Shown piece after piece: positions 4,684 to 7,497 of a DNA stretch of 7,497 nt; position 1 is the stretch's first letter, and every line of letters starts with the position of its first letter. The translations under genes were made by a program, and so were the position numbers. This DNA is from Chloroflexota bacterium (GTDB taxonomy: Bacteria > Chloroflexota > Anaerolineae > Thermoflexales > Thermoflexaceae): NCBI GenBank assembly GCA_030550075.1, contig JAUQQB010000133.1, positions 1 through 7,497 on the forward strand, read 5' to 3'. The notes under the pieces were generated by a model. The model was not told the DNA's origin. It did not search any database and saw only the letters and a list, made by a program, of their open reading frames with translations.

Positions 4684-6021
4684 ATGGCGGAAGCTCCTCT
4701 GATTCGAGAGGCCCGGGGCATTGGCCCCGAAGCATTTGAGGCGTTCATGGAGATCCGTCAGGAACCTGAATGGCTTCGTCAGGCTCGTCGCGAGGCCTGG
4801 CAGATCCTGCGTGAGACCCCGAAGCCAGGGCCGAACGATGAGGCCTGGCGTCGCACCGATCTCCGAGCCCTTTCGATTGAAGATCTGACGACCGTCATCG
4901 TCGGCGATGGCGCAACCCCGCCAGAGGAAATGCGGCGGATTCCAGAGCGGCGGGACGATCTCGCAGGAGGGCTGTTGCTCTTCAACGGCCAGCCTGTTCT
5001 TCGCTGGGTGGATGAGCGGCTGGACCGTCGGGGGCTGATTTTCACGGATCTGCTCACCGCGGTCCGAGAGTATCCGAATCAGGTCATCCCCTACCTGGGC
5101 CAGGTGGTGCGACCAGGGGATGGGTTCTTTGCGGCTATGAACGCCGCCTTCTGGCGCAACGGGATTTTCCTCTATGTGCCACGCGACCTGGAGGTCTCAT
5201 TGCCTTTGCGGGCCGTGATCGGGCTGCATGGAGCTCCTACGGATTTCTCCCGCATCCTGATTGTGGTGGAGCCCGGCGCCCAGGTCACTTTCATCGATGA
5301 ACGCCTGGCCGACGATGCGTTGGGAGCGGCCTTCCATAATGGTACCGTAGAGGTTTATCTGAAGGAAAACGCACGGCTGACCTACATCGCCCTCCAGAAC
5401 TGGGGCCGCTATATGTGGAACTTCACCCATGAGCGGGCCTTCGTGGACCGGGACAGCACCCTCGACTGGGTGGTGGTTGGGATGGGCAGCGGCGTCACCA
5501 AGACTTTCCTGGAGGTCGCTCTGATTGGCCGCGGGGCCACTGCTTACATGTCGGGAGTCTTCTTTTTCGATGGCCAGCAGCATGCAGACTATGATACGGA
5601 ACAGGATCACATTGCCCCTCACACGAAGAGCGACCTGCTTTATAAGGTGGCCCTCAAGGATCGCGCCCGCTCCGTATGGCAGGGGATGATCCGGGCGCAT
5701 CCAGGGGCTCAGAAAACGGATGCCTACCAGGCCAACCGCAACCTGATCCTTTCCCCTCACGCCCGGGCCGATTCCATCCCGGGCCTGGAGATCATGGCGA
5801 ACGACCTGCGGTGCACCCATGGTGCGACGGTGGGACAGATCAATGACGAAGAGCTCTTCTACTTGATGTCCCGCGGCCTCTCCCGGCCCGTCGCCACCCG
5901 TTTAATCGTCGAGGGGTTCTTCGCCCCGGTCCTGGATCGTATCCCAGTGCCCGACATTCGGCGCCAGGCAAATGCCCTTATCCACCGCAAGCTGGGCGTT
6001 CCATCGGAGGAAGAGTTCTAA
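4684..6021 (+). CDS. sufD: SufD, FeS assembly scaffold partner of SufB
   Basis: A 445-residue beta-helix protein, paralogous to SufB, that completes the SufB-SufC2-SufD complex in the cytosol. The helical N-terminus carries EAWRRTDLRAL (53-63), a SufD-like motif. The beta-helix core includes a QNWGRYMWN segment (238-246), and the C-terminal APHTKSDLLYK (311-321) is shared with SufB. The key motif is LRCTHGATVGQ (375-385): His379 corresponds to E. coli SufD His360, which meets SufB Cys405 at the cluster-building interface. Start choice: ATG 4684 with GGAGG at 4667-4671, twelve bases upstream. An in-frame TTG at 4615 would add 23 residues but falls in the loop of a strong palindrome and is rejected. 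It is in the order expected for a suf operon but separated from sufB by an unusual spacer, so its expression may differ from sufCB. Confidence 0.96.
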   Translation: MAEAPLIREARGIGPEAFEAFMEIRQEPEWLRQARREAWQILRETPKPGPNDEAWRRTDLRALSIEDLTTVIVGDGATPPEEMRRIPERRDDLAGGLLLFNGQPVLRWVDERLDRRGLIFTDLLTAVREYPNQVIPYLGQVVRPGDGFFAAMNAAFWRNGIFLYVPRDLEVSLPLRAVIGLHGAPTDFSRILIVVEPGAQVTFIDERLADDALGAAFHNGTVEVYLKENARLTYIALQNWGRYMWNFTHERAFVDRDSTLDWVVVGMGSGVTKTFLEVALIGRGATAYMSGVFFFDGQQHADYDTEQDHIAPHTKSDLLYKVALKDRARSVWQGMIRAHPGAQKTDAYQANRNLILSPHARADSIPGLEIMANDLRCTHGATVGQINDEELFYLMSRGLSRPVATRLIVEGFFAPVLDRIPVPDIRRQANALIHRKLGVPSEEEF

Positions 6022-6059
6022 GGAGTTCAGAGTCACTTTAACCATTCAGACACCGTCGG

Positions 6060-6080
6060 GAAGGGATGGCTTCACCCTTC
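6060..6080 (+). terminator. Small hairpin followed by a T-rich stretch
   Basis: GAAGGG (6060-6065) pairs with CCCTTC (6075-6080) across a 9-base loop. The run GGGGTTTTGTTTCC follows about seven bases later. The stem is short and the T-rich run is not adjacent, so it is at best a weak termination signal after sufD. Confidence 0.25.
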
Positions 6081-6131
6081 ATCTCCTGGGGTTTTGTTTC
6101 CTTCCTCAACTGCTGGCCAAACTAAGGAAGA

Positions 6132-6170
6132 TCCAGGAGGGGCAGCGGCCTCTGGCCGCCCCCTCCTGGA
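6132..6170 (+). terminator. Long GC-rich hairpin after sufD, terminator candidate
   Basis: CCAGGAGGGG (6133-6142) pairs with CCCCTCCTGG (6160-6169), extended by T6132-A6170. GCGGCC (6145-6150) pairs with GGCCGC (6154-6159). A two-base bulge (CA) and a TCT loop complete a 17-bp stem. It is followed by a moderately T-rich, not pure T, sequence (TTGATTCCCTTCTTCC). It sits 110 bases past the sufD stop. Very high stability makes termination or RNA processing likely; the exact role is inferred. Confidence 0.55.
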
Positions 6171-6275
6171 GGTTGATTCCCTTCTTCCTCTGCTGTCCTC
6201 TGGACCTTGTCGGGGAGGAGGGTCTCTTTGATCAAGCCAAAGTGCCGGGTTGCATTAAAATGATTAGAGCCTGCA

Positions 6276-6289
6276 CCTCTGGCCAGAGG
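6276..6289. promoter_or_regulatory. 14-bp perfect palindrome upstream of sufS, candidate operator
   Basis: CCTCTGGCCAGAGG is a perfect palindrome with no spacer, ending two bases before the -10-like TATGAT (6291-6296) and 47 bases before the sufS start. A gapless 14-bp dyad in such a position is typical of a dimeric regulator site. The sequence is unlike the repeat in the sufR-sufC region, so the binding protein is unknown. It could also fold as a weak RNA element. Confidence 0.35.
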
Positions 6290-6290
6290 G

Positions 6291-6296
6291 TATGAT
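6291..6296 (+). promoter_or_regulatory. -10-like box before sufS
   Basis: TATGAT matches five of six bases of the sigma70 -10 consensus, and a start near 6303 would give a short leader before sufS. At 16 to 18 bases upstream there is no recognisable -35 (sequence around 6267-6274 is GAGCCTGC) and no TGn extension. If real, the promoter would need an activator or another recognition mode. Confidence 0.25.
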
Positions 6297-6335
6297 CCGC
6301 AACGCTTGTTGAGGTGAGCACTCGCGGAGGGCCGT

Positions 6336-7497
6336 ATGAAAAGCGCTGCGCTGCGAACGGAACTGAATGTCGAACGCATCCGGGCGGATTTCCCCATCCT
6401 TCACCAGACCATCCATGGAAAACCCCTGGTCTTCCTGGACAGCGCGGCCAGCTCCCAGAAGCCGATCTCCGTGATCGAGGCGATGAATGAGTATTACCGC
6501 ACGACCCACGCGAACGTCCATCGGGGGGTCTATCAGCTGAGCGAGCGGGCCACCGCGCTTTATGAGGAGGCCCGTGGTAAGATTGCGGCCTTCATCGGCA
6601 CTGCCTCCCCCAAGGAAATCATCTTCACCCGCAACACTACAGAAGCCATCAATCTCGTAGCCTACGCCTGGGCCCGCCCCTTCCTCCGGGAAGGCGATGA
6701 GATCCTTCTCACGGAGATGGAACACCACAGCAACCTAGTTCCCTGGTTCCTGGTCGCTCAGGAAAAAAGGCTTCGCATCCGCTACATCCCGATCGATGAT
6801 GAGGGTCGTTTACGGCTGGATCTTCTAGATACGCTGATCACGGAGCGAACCCGCCTGGTGGCGGTGACCATGATGTCCAATGTGCTGGGGACCATTAATC
6901 CGCTGCGGCCGATCATTGAGAAGGCCCATGCCGCCGGGGCCATCGTGCTGGTCGATGGGGCCCAGGGAGTGCCACATATCCCGGTGAACGTTCAGGAGCT
7001 GGGATGCGATTTCCTGGCTTTCTCGGGCCACAAGATGTGTGGGCCCACTGGCATCGGGGTGCTGTGGGGACGGCGGGATCTTCTGGAGGCCATGCCGCCT
7101 TTTCTGGGCGGCGGCGATATGATCCGCCGGGTCACCTTTGAAGGCGCGGAATGGAACGAGCTCCCCTATAAGTTCGAGGCCGGGACCCCTGCAATCGCGG
7201 AGGCAATCGGCCTGGGGGCGGCGGTGGATTACTTAAGCCGCATTGGCCTGGAGGCCATCCACCGCCATGAGCAGATGCTGGCGGCCTATGCGATGGAACG
7301 GCTGAGCGAGATCCCGCGCATCCGGATCGTTGGCCCTCCCCCCGCGGAGCGCGGCGGCGTGGTGGCCTTTGCGATGGATCGGGTGCATCCCCACGACATC
7401 GCCACCATCCTGGATCGGGAGGGGATCTGTATCCGGGCCGGCCATCATTGCGCCATGCCCCTGCACGAGCGCCTGGGGTTAACCGCGACCGCGCGGG
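6336..7497 (+). CDS. sufS: SufS, group II cysteine desulfurase (C-terminus cut by window edge)
   Basis: An open frame of 387 complete codons that runs off the window; family length suggests about 20-25 residues are missing. This PLP enzyme takes sulfur from L-cysteine, leaving alanine and an enzyme persulfide that is passed to SufU or SufE and then to SufB. Visible motifs: N-terminal LDSAASSQKP (34-43); EMEHHSNLVPW (127-137), with the His that stacks on PLP; DGAQ (207-210); SGHKMCGPTGIG (230-241), with PLP-binding Lys233; and RAGHHCAMPLH (367-377), with catalytic Cys372. The RAGHHCAMP form and the short active-site loop mark the SufS/group II type rather than IscS. Start ATG 6336 follows GGAGGG (6326-6331) with only four bases between, a tight spacing. 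It is probably transcribed partly from its own upstream region; sufU or sufE is expected downstream but not visible. Confidence 0.95.
   Translation, partial: MKSAALRTELNVERIRADFPILHQTIHGKPLVFLDSAASSQKPISVIEAMNEYYRTTHANVHRGVYQLSERATALYEEARGKIAAFIGTASPKEIIFTRNTTEAINLVAYAWARPFLREGDEILLTEMEHHSNLVPWFLVAQEKRLRIRYIPIDDEGRLRLDLLDTLITERTRLVAVTMMSNVLGTINPLRPIIEKAHAAGAIVLVDGAQGVPHIPVNVQELGCDFLAFSGHKMCGPTGIGVLWGRRDLLEAMPPFLGGGDMIRRVTFEGAEWNELPYKFEAGTPAIAEAIGLGAAVDYLSRIGLEAIHRHEQMLAAYAMERLSEIPRIRIVGPPPAERGGVVAFAMDRVHPHDIATILDREGICIRAGHHCAMPLHERLGLTATAR

Larger units (their letters stand above)
6022..6335 (+). other. 314-base spacer between sufD and sufS
   Basis: No gene is seen. In order it holds a small hairpin (6060-6080) followed by GGGGTTTTG, a long terminator-like hairpin (6132-6170), an AT-rich patch (6249-6266), a 14-bp palindrome (6276-6289), a -10-like TATGAT (6291-6296), and the sufS ribosome site (6326-6331). 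The layout suggests that sufS can be transcribed separately from sufCBD. No good -35 box stands 16-18 bases before TATGAT, so a promoter is not proven. Confidence 0.55.

Noticed and set aside
5197..5820. 207-residue minus-strand open frame antisense to sufD
   Set aside because: A shadow of sufD coding sequence with no ribosome site or domain.

Overview
This window is a bacterial SUF iron-sulfur cluster assembly locus: a divergent regulator (sufR, minus strand) facing sufC-sufB-sufD-sufS on the plus strand. The DNA is GC-rich, with long-stem hairpins between genes and sigma70-type promoters. A SufR-type repressor next to sufCBDS fits Gram-positive-like lineages, cyanobacteria, Deinococcota or Chloroflexota. 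The general look suggests a Chloroflexota (Thermoflexus-like) bacterium to me, but that is an impression, not a demonstrated assignment.

Layout. At 1-54 (minus) is the 5' end of an unidentified gene. A strong hairpin at 89-124 follows sufR (153-809, minus). The 293-base divergent region holds two near mirror-image promoters, both TTGACA-N17-TAAGAT. Their -35 boxes lie inside the arms of a perfect TGTCAAT/ATTGACA inverted repeat, a natural place for SufR to repress both directions. sufC (1103-1882) and sufB (1893-4373) are tightly coupled, 10 bases apart. A 310-base gap with at least seven hairpins separates sufB from sufD (4684-6021). A second gap of 314 bases, with a long terminator-like hairpin and a 14-bp palindrome, precedes sufS (6336 to the window edge, truncated at the C-terminus).

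The main surprise is in sufB. The 826-residue precursor carries a 358-residue class 1 intein (bases 2592-3665) with a LAGLIDADG homing endonuclease. It sits immediately before the EGC-TAP cysteine. Residue spacing to R226, N228, Q285, W287 and C405 identifies this as the cysteine numbered 254 in E. coli SufB, which is needed for sulfur acceptance. No functional SufB can exist until the intein splices out to give a 468-residue protein.

How it works together. SufS takes sulfur from cysteine, and the SufB-SufC2-SufD scaffold builds the cluster using SufC ATPase activity. SufR, probably itself a cluster protein, would feed cluster status back onto both promoters. Beyond this standard circuit, three layers could add control: intein splicing, the hairpin-rich sufB-sufD spacer, and separate control of sufS. 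Their regulatory roles are inference.
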